Shown: positions 1 to 9,387, numbered from the stretch's first letter. The stretch is 64,000 nt of DNA from Burkholderia sp. OK233 (GCF_900230185.1 NZ_OCSR01000001.1:5332001-5396000), one strand, 5' to 3'. Notes: a model not told the origin generated them from the sequence alone. Program-made: numbers and translations.

Positions 1-1025
1 GCGCCGACCGCGGCACCCGCAACGTCCAGTTCGACTGGGACGAGCCCGCCGAGCGCTCGGTGCGCTTTGAAGTCGATCAGAAGAAGGCACGCGAACTCGG
101 CGTGACCTCCGAAGACATCTCGAGCTTCCTTGCGATGACGCTGTCCGGCTATACCGTCACGCAGTATCGCGAGCGCGACAAGCTGATCAGCGTCGATCTG
201 CGCGCCCCAAAAGCGGAACGCGTCGACCCCGCGAAGCTCGTCACGCTGGCGATGCCGACGCCGAACGGGCCGGTCCCGCTCGGCACGCTCGGTCATCTGC
301 GCAACGACCTCGAATTCGGTGTGATCTGGGAACGCGACCGGCAACCCACCATCACCGTGCAGTCCGACGTCGCGCCTGGCGCGCAAGGGATCGACGTCAC
401 GCATGCCGTCGATAAGGCGCTGAGCCAGATTCGCAGCACGCTGCCGGTCGGCTACCGGATCGAGATCGGCGGGTCGGTCGAGGAAAGCGGCAAGGGGCAG
501 ACGTCGATCAACGCACAGATGCCGATCATGATCATCGCCGTACTGGTGCTCCTGATGGTCCAGTTGCAGAGTTTCGCGCGCGTGCTGATGGTGGTGCTGA
601 CCGCACCGCTCGGCCTGATCGGCGTGGTGTTGACGCTGCTGCTGTTCGGCCAGCCGTTCGGCTTCGTCGCGATGCTCGGCGTGATTGCGATGTTCGGCAT
701 CATCATGCGCAACTCGGTGATTCTGGTCGATCAGATCGAGCAGGACATTGCCGCGGGACATAAGCGCTTCGACGCGATCGTCGGCGCGACGGTGCGGCGC
801 TTCCGGCCGATCACGCTGACCGCGGCCGCCGCCGTACTCGCGCTGATTCCGCTGTTACGCTCGAACTTCTTCGGCCCGATGGCGACCGCGCTGATGGGCG
901 GCATTACGAGCGCGACCATCCTCACGCTGTTCTATCTGCCGGCCCTGTACGCCACATCGTTCAGAGTGCGCGACGACGAACGCGAGCCGCCGGCGCCATC
1001 CGGCACGACGCATTCGGGGAACTGA
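1..1025 (+). CDS. RND efflux transporter, C-terminal part (5' truncated by window)
   Basis: The reading frame is open from the first bases of the window, so this is the last 340 or so residues of a much longer inner-membrane resistance-nodulation-division pump (family members are usually over 1000 residues). Visible are part of the periplasmic porter region, then several strongly hydrophobic segments in the last half, including a stretch with IAMFGIIMRNSVILVDQI, typical of the second transmembrane bundle of HAE1/AcrB-type pumps. A GTG at 60 is only an internal codon. The outer-membrane factor follows after 4 bases, so the two are co-transcribed and form the inner and outer parts of a tripartite drug or solvent exporter; the membrane-fusion protein should lie upstream outside the window. 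Substrate cannot be inferred. Confidence 0.93.
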   Translation, partial: ADRGTRNVQFDWDEPAERSVRFEVDQKKARELGVTSEDISSFLAMTLSGYTVTQYRERDKLISVDLRAPKAERVDPAKLVTLAMPTPNGPVPLGTLGHLRNDLEFGVIWERDRQPTITVQSDVAPGAQGIDVTHAVDKALSQIRSTLPVGYRIEIGGSVEESGKGQTSINAQMPIMIIAVLVLLMVQLQSFARVLMVVLTAPLGLIGVVLTLLLFGQPFGFVAMLGVIAMFGIIMRNSVILVDQIEQDIAAGHKRFDAIVGATVRRFRPITLTAAAAVLALIPLLRSNFFGPMATALMGGITSATILTLFYLPALYATSFRVRDDEREPPAPSGTTHSGN

Positions 1026-1029
1026 GATC

Positions 1030-2559
1030 ATGGCTATCCTTGCATTCCCTCGCCACGTGCGCTTCACGCTTCTCGGCGGTGCTGCGCTGGCGCTGGCCGC
1101 CTGCTCGTTCGGCCCGAACGGCGAGCCGCCCGCCATGCCGCAACCGGCTCACTACGGCGCCGAAGCGCAACCGACGCAAACCGTGCCCGCACAAGGCATC
1201 ACCCAGCAATTCGTGGTGGGCGCGAAGCCCGTGCCCGAATGGTGGAAGCTGTATCAGTCGGAGGCACTGAACGCGCTGGTCGACGAAGGCTTGCGCAACA
1301 GCCCAACGCTCGCCGCCACCGACAAGAGTCTCGCAGCCGCTCGCGAGCAACTGCGCGCGCAGATCGGCAGTTCGATGCTGCCAACCATCGACGCGGGCGG
1401 CCAGGCCACCCGCAATCGAGCGCTGGCGATCCCCGAGGCAGGTCCGAATACGTTCCTGTACAACATCTTCGTCGGTCAATTGCAGGCGCACTACACGTTC
1501 GACCTGTTCGGCGCCGCACGGCTCGCCGATGCCGCCCTCGCCGCCCGTGTCAACGTACAGGCGTATCAGTTCGACGCCGCGCGCCGCGCGCTGGCCGCCA
1601 ACATCGTGACGGCGGCGATTACGAGTGCTGCGTTGCGTGCGCAGATCGACACAACCGAGCGGCTCGTGACGATTGCCAACGATCAGGCGCGCGACACGCA
1701 ACGGCGCTACGTACTGGGCGCTGTCTCGCACGCCGATCAGTTGAGCGCGCAACAAAGTGCGGCGAGTCTGTCAGCGAGTTTGCCGGGCTTGAAGCAGCAA
1801 TGGCTGACGACGCGTCATGCTTTGGCCGTGCTGCTTGGCCGCACGCCGGACGCGGCCCCGGACGACCTCGATCTTGCGCAACTGCATGTGCCTGAACAGG
1901 TGCCCGTGGTGGTGCCATCCGAGCTGCTGCGCACCCGCCCCGACATTCAGGCCGCGGACGCCGCCCTGAAGGCTGCGGCGGCCGACGTCGGCGTGGCGAC
2001 GGCGCAGATGTTCCCGAGTCTCTCGCTGAGTGCATCGATGGGACAAGGCGGTTTTAGCTGGCCGGTGGCGCTGTCCGGTGCGGGGGCGATCTGGAGCATA
2101 GGCGCCTCCTTGTCACAACCGCTGTTTCACGGCGGCGCCCTGTTCGCGCAGCGCCGCGCGGCGGTCGACACGTATGACGCCACGGTTTCGCAATACAAGC
2201 AGACCGTGCTGGCCGCGTTCCAGAACGTCGCCGATACCCTCGCAGCGCTGCAGCACGACGCGCAAGCGCTCGACGCCGCGAACATTGCAGCGCGTTCGGC
2301 GCAGGGAATTTTCGACGAAACGTCGGGACGCTACCGCCTGGGCGCGTTGCCGATCGCATCGACGCGCTCGAGCGAGCAGCAGTTTCGCAACGCGCAGCTC
2401 GACGAGATCCGCTATACCAGCGCACGGCTGACGGACACGGCGGCCCTGTTCCAGGCGATGGGGAATCCGCCATTGGAGGCGGGGCAGTCTGCGTCTGCTG
2501 CATCTGCGGCGGCGGCAGTGCCGGGGGTTGCCACAGCGACCGTGGGCGCATCAAACTAA
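1030..2559 (+). CDS. Efflux outer-membrane factor lipoprotein, NodT/OprM family
   Basis: A 509-residue TolC-like outer-membrane channel. The N-terminus has a signal peptide ending in a lipobox (LAAC, Cys near residue 25), so the mature protein is acylated. The rest shows the two repeated coiled-coil halves of the OprM/NodT family: an early NPTLAATDKSL-type stretch, a middle section starting LLRTRPDIQAADAALKAA (diagnostic for NodT lipoproteins), and a second helical repeat. Length matches the family. It starts 4 bases after the pump gene stop and belongs to the same operon. The C-terminal tail is Ala/Ser-rich and of low complexity. Function as the outer duct of the tripartite pump is a family-based call. 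Confidence 0.93.
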   Translation: MAILAFPRHVRFTLLGGAALALAACSFGPNGEPPAMPQPAHYGAEAQPTQTVPAQGITQQFVVGAKPVPEWWKLYQSEALNALVDEGLRNSPTLAATDKSLAAAREQLRAQIGSSMLPTIDAGGQATRNRALAIPEAGPNTFLYNIFVGQLQAHYTFDLFGAARLADAALAARVNVQAYQFDAARRALAANIVTAAITSAALRAQIDTTERLVTIANDQARDTQRRYVLGAVSHADQLSAQQSAASLSASLPGLKQQWLTTRHALAVLLGRTPDAAPDDLDLAQLHVPEQVPVVVPSELLRTRPDIQAADAALKAAAADVGVATAQMFPSLSLSASMGQGGFSWPVALSGAGAIWSIGASLSQPLFHGGALFAQRRAAVDTYDATVSQYKQTVLAAFQNVADTLAALQHDAQALDAANIAARSAQGIFDETSGRYRLGALPIASTRSSEQQFRNAQLDEIRYTSARLTDTAALFQAMGNPPLEAGQSASAASAAAAVPGVATATVGASN

Positions 2560-2589
2560 ACCTGGGATTCCGTAGTTATGGCTGCGGAC

Positions 2590-2943
2590 TTATCCCCAGT
2601 TTATGTTGATGAGGCTGTTGAAAACTATCTGACAAGCGAGCTAAGAGGTTGAACGCGCTGTAGTTTTTGGGTGCGGTGCGGAATGAACCAGGGGGTGCTG
2701 AATGTACCTGTTGATTCCGGCCGAGACCATTGGGATGCCTCACCACGCATCCACGTTATCCCCAGTTTATGTTGACAGGGTTGTTGATAACTACGGGGCT
2801 TCACGCTTAAGTGCTTGATGCAGATCGGTTTGTTGCTTGGGGTGCGGATGGATGCAGTGATGATCGACTACGCGCCTCGCGAGGTCGGGCGTATTGCGGA
2901 GGGGCGCCTTATCCACAGATTGTGTTGAAAGGCTTGTTGATAA
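2590..2943. repeat. Three 35-bp DnaA-box-like inverted elements in a degenerate tandem array
   Basis: Elements span 2590-2624, 2756-2790 and 2909-2943. Each begins TTATCC(C/A)CA and ends in the inverted 9-mer TGTTGATAA (TGTTGAAAA in the first), with an identical overall length of 35 bp and a conserved TGTTGA in the centre. The third copy starts with a canonical DnaA box, TTATCCACA. A fourth element with the same geometry lies at 7349-7383. Start-to-start spacing is 166 and 153 bp. Function is unknown; resemblance to DnaA boxes is a sequence observation only. Confidence 0.75.
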
Positions 2944-3038
2944 CACCTGGACATCCGGCGTAAGTGCTTGAGCGCGCAACGAAAACAGACGTAGACGCCC
3001 AGGGCGCCAGCGAATACAGCGAGTGTTTTTTGGAATTA

Positions 3039-3299
3039 CTCTTCGGCGCGCGCAGCGCCGCCGGAAGTATGACTCCCTTGTCACTAGCGCGTGCAGGTGC
3101 ACGAACACAGATTCCAGATGCACCACTACCCGTTGCAAGCTACGGGACCCGCTTAGCATGAGCGGTTTGAGCCGCTTTCTTTTGCCTACTTTTCTTTGCG
3201 GCAAGCAAAGAAAAGTAGGTGCCGCCCCGCACAGGGGCAACGCTAATAGACCACTAACAAAACAAGGAAAGGCCAAAGCCCCAAGAACACTGACAAAAG
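3039..3299 (+). repeat. Dispersed intergenic hairpin repeat, copy 1
   Basis: About 260 bp that recurs almost base for base at 16562-16820 (same orientation) and 16022-16249 (inverted). Its core is a perfect 15-bp stem, CCTACTTTTCTTTGC at 3185-3199 pairing with 3205-3219 around a 5-base loop, followed by a small GCCCC/GGGGC hairpin. It sits between two convergent genes (outer-membrane factor and acyltransferase), where it could also act as a bidirectional terminator. Confidence 0.85.
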
Positions 3300-3319
3300 C
3301 GCCGCGAAGGCAAAAAAAA

Positions 3320-4198
3320 TCAATAAACCCCAGCCTCCCCAGCAGGCCGATGCTTAAACCTCTTATGCACCCAATAATACTGATCAGGAATCCGACGCAC
3401 TTGCGTCTCAAGAAACTCGGTAATCCGCCGAGCATCAACAGCAACATCATCCGAAGGAAAATCACTTAACGCTTCGAAGATAGTCAGCTTATAACCCCGA
3501 TAGTCCGGCAAAACCTCAGTCACAAACGGCACAACCCGAGCATTCCCAGCCTTAGCCATCCGCGAAACGGAAGTGAGCGTACACGCGGGCACACCAAAAA
3601 ACGGCACAAACACCGAATCCCGCAGCCCAAAATCCATATCAGCAGCCAGCATAACCGGCTTACCATCCCGCAAAACACGCAAAACCCGCCGCACACTATC
3701 GCTACGCGGAATCATCTCCGTACCGAAGCGCCCACGCTGCCGCTTGGCCATCGCATCGAGCAGCAGATTCGACATCGGCGTATACAGCGACGCAACCGGG
3801 TGCCGCGTCGAATACATCATGCAACCCGCCTCGATACCGACAAAATGGAAGCCCACAAAAATCGTCGGCTTACCCTGCATGTCGGTCAGATCGATCGCGC
3901 TCTCCACTTCGACAAGGCGCGCCAACGCCTGCGCATTGCCGAACCATTGCGGGCCGCGTTCGACATAACTGCGGATCACATGACAGAAATGCGCGCGCGC
4001 GAGACGCTCACGCGCCTCGTCGCTCATGTCGGGAAAGCACAGTTTCAGATTGGTATGCACGACGCGCCGGCGCGCGCTAGGAATCCGGTACAACAACGCA
4101 CCGATGCCGGTGCCGATGCGCGCGACGACGCCATACGGCAGGAAGGCAAATGCGCGTAGCAGACCTGTCATCAGACAGATGAGTATTCGACTTTTCAC
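3320..4198 (-). CDS. Lysophospholipid / lipid A acyltransferase, LpxL-HtrB family
   Basis: A 292-residue inner-membrane acyltransferase of the LpxL/HtrB family, which transfers acyl chains from acyl-ACP to lipid A precursors or related lipids. A hydrophobic N-terminal segment anchors it, and the catalytic HX4(D/E) motif is visible as HFVGIE in the FVGFH context, followed by a PVASLYTPMSN block and a DSVFVPFFGVPA block typical of the family. I place the start at the GTG at 4198, where the family-like N-terminus KSRILICLMTGLL begins; an ATG at 4333 would add 45 residues with no membrane-protein character. It is convergent with the efflux operon. Whether it acts on lipid A or is a paralogue such as an ornithine-lipid enzyme cannot be decided here. 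Confidence 0.82.
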   Translation of the reverse strand: MKSRILICLMTGLLRAFAFLPYGVVARIGTGIGALLYRIPSARRRVVHTNLKLCFPDMSDEARERLARAHFCHVIRSYVERGPQWFGNAQALARLVEVESAIDLTDMQGKPTIFVGFHFVGIEAGCMMYSTRHPVASLYTPMSNLLLDAMAKRQRGRFGTEMIPRSDSVRRVLRVLRDGKPVMLAADMDFGLRDSVFVPFFGVPACTLTSVSRMAKAGNARVVPFVTEVLPDYRGYKLTIFEALSDFPSDDVAVDARRITEFLETQVRRIPDQYYWVHKRFKHRPAGEAGVY

Positions 4199-4615
4199 GA
4201 GGCAACGACCCGGTGGATGCTGTGTAACAAACACGCCGGCCGCGACAACCTGACGGTTGCCCGCGGGCGAAGTGACATGCGCGCGCGTTAAACGGGTCTC
4301 GCGCGGCGCGACTTTCGAAGATGGGCGTCTCACTCGCAGCGAGACGCAGCAGTGTTGGAGGCCGAAACCGCTTAGGAATCGAGCGTCCGTATGGGACCCA
4401 ATAAAAAAGCACCGCAGACGTGATTAAAACACACTGCAGAGGGCGGGCACAAAATCTGCTGGGCGAGGCCCGGGCAGCGCGACAAAAATCCGCGCCAGCG
4501 CGCGATTTCCCTGCCCTTTCAAAAACTTGCATGCGCGGCCTCGGGCAGGCCGCACACACTCGCTATGCCCCGACGCGTGCCTCGAAGGAAGTCCCCTTTG
4601 GGGGACTGGCGGACA
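4199..4615. other. Gene-free stretch upstream of the acyltransferase
   Basis: No supported gene. It should carry the acyltransferase promoter. A 7-bp hairpin (AGTCCCC, TTTG loop, GGGGACT at 4590-4607) lies just beyond the stop codon of the penicillin-binding protein gene and could be a weak terminator, although no T-run follows on the minus strand. Confidence 0.5.
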
Positions 4616-7117
4616 TCAAGGCTTGTTCGTCTCGAACAGATCCATGATCTGCTTCTTCTCATTCGACGAGACGTTCGGCGGCGGCACGGCCGGTGGCGTC
4701 AACCCCGCCGGTCCCACGCCACCGACCGCGTCGCCCGCACCGGCAGTCGGATTCGCCGAATCCAGACCGATGCTGGCCACGAAACCATTGCCCGGCGTCA
4801 TGTCCGTATAGAACAGTTCGCCGTCGACCGCGGTCACGCCGTCCGGCTGCGCCGGCTCGCTTTGCGGTACGCCGCGCAGCGCGCGCTGCATGTACTCGAC
4901 CCAGATCGGCAACGCGAGCTGTGCACCGAACTCGCGGCTGCCGAGACTCTTCGGCTGGTCGTAACCCATCCACGCCACCGCCACCAGCGATTGCTGATAG
5001 CCGGCGAACCAGCCGTCCTTAGCGTCGTTGGTCGTACCCGTCTTGCCCTGCAGGTCCGAACGATGGAGCACGTTGGTGCCCGCACCCGTGCCGGCCGTCG
5101 CCACCGAATGCAGCAGGCTGTTCATGATGTACGCGTTACGCGGCTCGAGCGTGCGCGGCGCATCCTGGCCAGCGGTCAACGGCTGCGCCTTCGAAAGCGG
5201 CTCGCCGCGCGCATCCGTCACCTCGTTGATCAGATACGGATTGATGCGGTAGCCACCGTTCGCGAACACCGAGTATGCGCCCGCCGATTGCAGCGGTGTG
5301 ACGAGGCCGGCGCCGAGCGCCATCGGCAGATACGGCGGAGTCTTGTCGGCGTCGAAACCAAAACGCTGCGTGACATAATCTTGCGCGTACTTGGTGCCGA
5401 TGAACGACAGGATGCGGATCGACACCAGGTTCTTCGATTTCTGCAGCGCGAGGCGCAGCGGCATCGGACCGTCCGGCTGGTCGTCGTCCTTCGGTTCCCA
5501 CGCATCACCGCCCGGTGTGCTCGGCGGGAAGTACAGCGGTGCGTCGTTGATGATCGTGGCCGGTCCGAGCCCCTTGTCGAGCGCCGCCGAATAGATGAAC
5601 GGCTTGAAGCTCGAACCCGGCTGACGCCACGCCTGCGTGATGTGGTTGAACTTGTTCTTGTTGAAGTCGAAACCGCCCACCAGGGCGCGAATCGCGCCGT
5701 CCTGCGGCGTCAGCGAAACCAGGGCGCCTTCTACTTGCGGAAGCTGCGTGATCTGCCAGTTGCCCTTGTCGTCGGCAACGAGACGCACGATCGAGCCCGG
5801 CTTGATCTTCGTGGCGGCCGCCGCGCGCGCGGAGAGCGCACCGGCTGCAAAACGCAGACCGTCGCCGCTGATGGTCACTTCGGTACCGTCGACCAGTTGC
5901 GCCTTCACCTGCTTCGGATTCGCGTCCGTCACCACGGCCGCGATGAGTTCGCCATTGTCGGGGTGATCGGTGAGCGCGTCGTCGATAGTCTGATCGCGGT
6001 CGTCGCCCGGTGCCGGCAGTTGCACGAAGCCTTCCGGTCCGCGGTAGCCGTGGCGCCGCTCGTAATCCATCACGCCCTTGCGCACCGCGCGATAGGCGGC
6101 GTCCTGGTCGGCGGAATCGATCGTGGTGGTGACGTTCAGGCCGCGCGTATAGGTTTCGTCCTTGTACTGCGCGTACATCATCTGGCGAACCATTTCGGCG
6201 ATGTACTCGGCATGCACGCTGTATTCGTTGCCCGGATTCTTGGTGTGAATCTCTTCCTTGACGGCCTGGTCGTACTGATCCTGGCTGATGTATTTCAGCT
6301 CGAGCATGCGCTTCAGAATGTATTCCTGACGGATCTTCGCGCGCTTCGGATTGACCACCGGGTTATACGCGGACGGCGCCTTCGGCAAGCCCGCCAGCAT
6401 TGCAGCTTCAGCCAGCGTGATGTCTTTCAGATCCTTGCCGAAATACACGCGCGCGGCCGCGGCAAAACCGTACGAGCGCTCGCCCAGATAAATCTGGTTC
6501 ATGTAGACCTCGAGGATCTGATCCTTGGTCAGCGCACGCTCGATCTTGTACGCCAGCATCATTTCGTAAATCTTGCGCGTGTAGGTCTTCTCGCTCGAGA
6601 GGAAGAAGTTGCGCGCCACCTGCATCGTGATCGTGCTCGCACCCTGCGAGGCGCCGCCATGCGTGATGTCGGAAATGCCCGCGCGCAGAATGCCGACGAA
6701 GTCGACGCCGCCGTGCTCGTAGAAGCGATAGTCTTCGATCGCGAGCACCGCCTTCTTCATCTGGTCCGGAATGTCCTGGAAGCGCACGATGCTGCGCCGC
6801 TCTTCGCCGAACTCGCCGATCAGCACGTGATCCGCGGTGTACACCCGCAGCGGCACTTTCGGGCGATAGTCGGTCAGCGCATCGAGCGACGGCAACTGCG
6901 GCCCCATCACCACGAGCGCGTAACCGACGATCAGCGCACCCACCACGGCGATGGTCGCCAGCAGACTGACAAACCAGATGGTGATGCTCGCGCCGATCGA
7001 ACGGCGGCCAGGCTCAGCGTCGCGCGAAGCAGCGTTGCGTCCTGGAGTGCGGTGGTAGGCGTCCCGGTCGTCACCAGCCGGAGAATTTGAAGAATGCGGT
7101 CGTTTGATGATTGGCAT
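4616..7117 (-). CDS. mrcA: Penicillin-binding protein 1A (bifunctional peptidoglycan synthase)
   Basis: An 833-residue class A PBP that polymerises lipid II and cross-links stem peptides in the periplasm. A single membrane anchor lies near residues 42-68. The GT51 glycosyltransferase domain follows, with the catalytic glutamate in IEDYRFYEHGG (about residue 126) and the QGASTITMQ motif. An OB-like insert precedes the transpeptidase domain, where the SxxK motif is SSFKPF (about 503), the SxN motif is SKN, and the KTG motif is GKTGTTNDAKDGWF (about 691). The start at 7117 gives the usual short basic cytoplasmic tail; an in-frame ATG at 7321 would add 68 low-quality residues. In many relatives ponA lies beside pil or cyaY genes; here the neighbours are different, so it may be one of two PBP1A paralogues. 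Confidence 0.95.
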   Translation of the reverse strand: MPIIKRPHSSNSPAGDDRDAYHRTPGRNAASRDAEPGRRSIGASITIWFVSLLATIAVVGALIVGYALVVMGPQLPSLDALTDYRPKVPLRVYTADHVLIGEFGEERRSIVRFQDIPDQMKKAVLAIEDYRFYEHGGVDFVGILRAGISDITHGGASQGASTITMQVARNFFLSSEKTYTRKIYEMMLAYKIERALTKDQILEVYMNQIYLGERSYGFAAAARVYFGKDLKDITLAEAAMLAGLPKAPSAYNPVVNPKRAKIRQEYILKRMLELKYISQDQYDQAVKEEIHTKNPGNEYSVHAEYIAEMVRQMMYAQYKDETYTRGLNVTTTIDSADQDAAYRAVRKGVMDYERRHGYRGPEGFVQLPAPGDDRDQTIDDALTDHPDNGELIAAVVTDANPKQVKAQLVDGTEVTISGDGLRFAAGALSARAAAATKIKPGSIVRLVADDKGNWQITQLPQVEGALVSLTPQDGAIRALVGGFDFNKNKFNHITQAWRQPGSSFKPFIYSAALDKGLGPATIINDAPLYFPPSTPGGDAWEPKDDDQPDGPMPLRLALQKSKNLVSIRILSFIGTKYAQDYVTQRFGFDADKTPPYLPMALGAGLVTPLQSAGAYSVFANGGYRINPYLINEVTDARGEPLSKAQPLTAGQDAPRTLEPRNAYIMNSLLHSVATAGTGAGTNVLHRSDLQGKTGTTNDAKDGWFAGYQQSLVAVAWMGYDQPKSLGSREFGAQLALPIWVEYMQRALRGVPQSEPAQPDGVTAVDGELFYTDMTPGNGFVASIGLDSANPTAGAGDAVGGVGPAGLTPPAVPPPNVSSNEKKQIMDLFETNKP

Positions 7118-7560
7118 GACTGGAATAGTGGGCGCGCAACTGAACGCATGAGGCGCAAAACACCGCGCGGTCCTATGCCCCCGGGCGACCGCACGGCACG
7201 CCTGAGACAGCGTCCGGCGCAACGTAACAGCGCATTTTAAAGAAATCAAGCGCCGTCCAAGACAGTTTTTTTGTAAGAATTCCCTTCGCGCGGGGTCACG
7301 ACGGTAGATTGCGGCAGTCACACGAGCGCCCGGCGCCGCTTGCCAGGGTTATCAACAGAAATTGTTGAAAGGCCTGTGGACAAGCCCGCCGGAAACGCGA
7401 CAACTCGTTGATGTCACGGGATTTTCATGTCGCGCCCGTTCCGCATCGGTGCAACTCGTCATATGATGGACTCGGCGCGGGAGTCATCACCGACACGCGC
7501 GACGGCGTACGCCAGATTCACGCCTTGATTCGCCAATGCCAACAAGTATGCGAGCCGACC
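7118..7560. promoter_or_regulatory. Divergent intergenic region with a fourth DnaA-box-like element
   Basis: This region separates the divergent mrcA and ribbon-helix-helix-like genes and should contain both promoters, which I cannot place exactly. At 7349-7383 it holds a 35-bp element of the same inverted layout as those at 2590-2943: TTATCAACA at the left and TGTGGACAA at the right, with the same TTGTTGAAAGG core as the 2909 copy. Confidence 0.6.
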
Positions 7561-8175
7561 ATGAACAAGCCCAGCGAACGCATCGTCGTATTCGTCACAA
7601 CCGCGCAGAAACGCGCGATCGCCGCCACCGCCGAAAACCTGGGCATTAGCGTCAGCGAACTGATGCGGCGCGCGGTGTTGAGCTTCGGCGCGACCAGCGA
7701 ACAGGTGAAAGCGGCCAGCATCGTCGACCGGCTGCGTGCGCCGCGCGCACCGGACGCGCTCGACGCCGCGCTGCAGCGGGTCGCACGCGGCACGCGCCAC
7801 GCACGGGCAGCGCTCCCGGAGGCCTTGCAAACTCACGCTGACAACGAATCCGCTGCACCGGCGGAAAGCGCGGCGGCATCGCACGCGGATGAATTGTTGG
7901 GCACCGCCGCAGGCGCGGGCCCGGCACCGTTGCTGCCAGCAGGCGTATTGGCCGCCCTCACCGCCACCGCCGAGGAAATAGAAGCGGCCGCGGCAGCCGA
8001 AGCCGTGGCGCGCGTCGCCGCTGCCGAAGCGGCGTCCATTGCCGGCTCGGCGGGGAAACCGGGCGACGTGGATACGCCTTTGCGCAACGTGCTCAAACGC
8101 CCCCGCCTCGACGCCACGCGCGACGAAGACGATCCGCAAAGCGATCCGAGCACGGAAGGCGGCCGCTTCGCCTGA
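7561..8175 (+). CDS. Ribbon-helix-helix-like protein with Ala-rich C-terminus
   Basis: A 204-residue protein. The first 45 or so residues (ERIVVFVTTAQKRAI ... LGISVSELMRRAV) have the strand-helix-helix pattern of ribbon-helix-helix / MobC-like DNA-binding domains. The remainder is Ala-rich, acidic and of low complexity, predicted helical, ending in a charged tail. I use the ATG at 7561 because the homology-like sequence begins there; an ATG at 7408 would add 51 residues that do not look like protein. No toxin or mobilisation gene adjoins it, so an antitoxin or relaxosome role is not supported. A DNA-binding role is inferred from the N-terminus only. Confidence 0.65.
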   Translation: MNKPSERIVVFVTTAQKRAIAATAENLGISVSELMRRAVLSFGATSEQVKAASIVDRLRAPRAPDALDAALQRVARGTRHARAALPEALQTHADNESAAPAESAAASHADELLGTAAGAGPAPLLPAGVLAALTATAEEIEAAAAAEAVARVAAAEAASIAGSAGKPGDVDTPLRNVLKRPRLDATRDEDDPQSDPSTEGGRFA

Positions 8176-8621
8176 ATCGGAAGTGGCACGGTCAAGCGCC
8201 CCAACCCACCGCGCATCGATGCGCTGTTGAAGCGCAAGCACGCCGTCCACGCACCGCGCCTGGTCACATCCGCGACACCCGCCGCGCGGACACTCGCCGT
8301 GCCGATGCCCGCCGCACGGATGCCCGCCGCGCACAAAGTTGGCGATTATGTCATCGCGCCCTTTAAGGCGGTTTTAAGAGAATGCGTGGTGTAATATCCG
8401 CGAACGGCTGAATAAGCCAACGCGTGTTTTAACCACTGAGGCTGTTCGCCATTCGGTTTCAGAACGTAAATTTGTGGCGCCACTATTGCAATTGGCGAGT
8501 GTGCCCCGAACTCCGGTCCGAACGTTGCGCAGCTTCTCGCGCAGCGGCGTAAAGTAGCATTTGAAAGCAGTTAAAGCGCGTGGGAATTATTCAGCGCCGA
8601 TTTCATTCTTTGGAGGTTTTC
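8176..8621. other. Gene-free leader region of the pspA-like gene
   Basis: No supported gene. The left part has short degenerate repeats around GCCCGCCGC. The right part contains the sigma-54-like promoter listed separately, and 120 bases of untranslated leader ending in a good ribosome-binding site (TGGAGG about 6 bases before the pspA start). Confidence 0.55.
8475..8490 (+). promoter_or_regulatory. Sigma-54-like (-24/-12) promoter upstream of pspA
   Basis: TGGCGC-N5-TTGCA matches the sigma-54 consensus TGGCAC-N5-TTGCA with one mismatch, and the invariant GG and GC dinucleotides are 12 bases apart. It lies 132 bases before the PspA start codon. In enterobacteria the psp operon is transcribed from a sigma-54 promoter under PspF, which makes the match meaningful. 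No PspF-type activator gene is present nearby. Confidence 0.6.
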
Positions 8622-9302
8622 ATGTCGCTTTTTGACAGCATTTCGCGCACGCTTAAAGGTCTCCTGAACGACGCAGCCGATTCCGTGCAGGACCCGTCGC
8701 GCGATTCGCGCCAGATCGTGCGCGAACTCGACGAGAGCATCGCTAAAGCCGAGAACTCGCTGATCGAGATTCAGGCACAAGTCGCCACGCAGCAAAGCAA
8801 GCGTGATGTCGCCGCCGACAAGGCAAAGAAGTACGAAGACGGCGCGAAGCGCGCGCTGCAATCCGGTGACGAAGCGCTCGCACGCGAAGCCCTCGGCGCG
8901 CAAGCCACGGCCGAAGCTGAACGCGATGCGCTGGCGAGAGAACTGACCACGCTGGAGCCGTCGGTTGCCCAGTTGAAGAGTCAGATCGACGACATGCGTG
9001 GCCGTCGTAACGACCTGAACGCGCGCTCGAACATTCTGCAAGCGAAGCAGCAGATCGCTCAGGCCAAAGATGTTGCAGCTACTGCGTTGGGCGGTATCGG
9101 CGGCAAGAATCTGTCCGAGGACTTCCAGAAACTGGAAGACAAGGTTGCGTTGTCGAATGCCCGTTCCGACGCGCGCCTGAATTCGGCCGACGTGAAGACC
9201 GGCAAGGCGCTCGACGACAAGCTCGCGGATCTGAACCGCGGCCCGTCCGTCGAAGATCGTCTCGAAGCGTTGAAGAAGCAGATCAACACGCCGGCTCAGT
9301 AA
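8622..9302 (+). CDS. pspA: PspA/IM30 family membrane-stress protein
   Basis: A 226-residue PspA/IM30-family protein, which assembles on the inner face of the cytoplasmic membrane and protects it under envelope stress. The N-terminus (SLFDSISRTLKGLLNDAADS) is the amphipathic membrane-binding helix. Residues 25-170 are an almost unbroken Ala/Glu/Lys/Gln-rich coiled coil, as expected for the ESCRT-III-like fold. The start at 8622 has a strong upstream TGGAGG. A sigma-54-like promoter lies upstream and a TPR membrane protein follows 85 bases later, probably in the same transcript. The usual PspB/PspC partners are absent. Confidence 0.88.
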   Translation: MSLFDSISRTLKGLLNDAADSVQDPSRDSRQIVRELDESIAKAENSLIEIQAQVATQQSKRDVAADKAKKYEDGAKRALQSGDEALAREALGAQATAEAERDALARELTTLEPSVAQLKSQIDDMRGRRNDLNARSNILQAKQQIAQAKDVAATALGGIGGKNLSEDFQKLEDKVALSNARSDARLNSADVKTGKALDDKLADLNRGPSVEDRLEALKKQINTPAQ

Positions 9303-9387
9303 TTGCGTCAGCAGTAAATACCGGCTGCCACTACGCGTGCAGTCGGAATCGACTGAAGGAGACGGGTGCATCGCACCCGGTCCGTAA

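Larger units (their letters stand above)
2560..3319. other. Gene-free 760-bp repeat-rich stretch between convergent genes
   Basis: No convincing gene lies here. The left part (about 2590-2960) holds three copies of a 35-bp DnaA-box-like inverted element embedded in a degenerate unit of roughly 155-165 bp; the copies also share a downstream TAAGTGCTTGA-type motif. The right part (3039-3299) is a copy of a dispersed hairpin repeat that recurs twice near 16 kb. Both parts are listed separately. Confidence 0.8.

Noticed and set aside
4565..7090. 841-residue open frame on the plus strand, opposite mrcA
   Set aside because: It is Arg/Leu/Val/His-rich antisense of a well supported PBP1A gene; long antisense frames are usual in high-GC DNA.
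7561..8175. Antitoxin or MobC relaxosome gene
   Set aside because: The ribbon-helix-helix-like start is compatible, but no toxin, relaxase or oriT is nearby.
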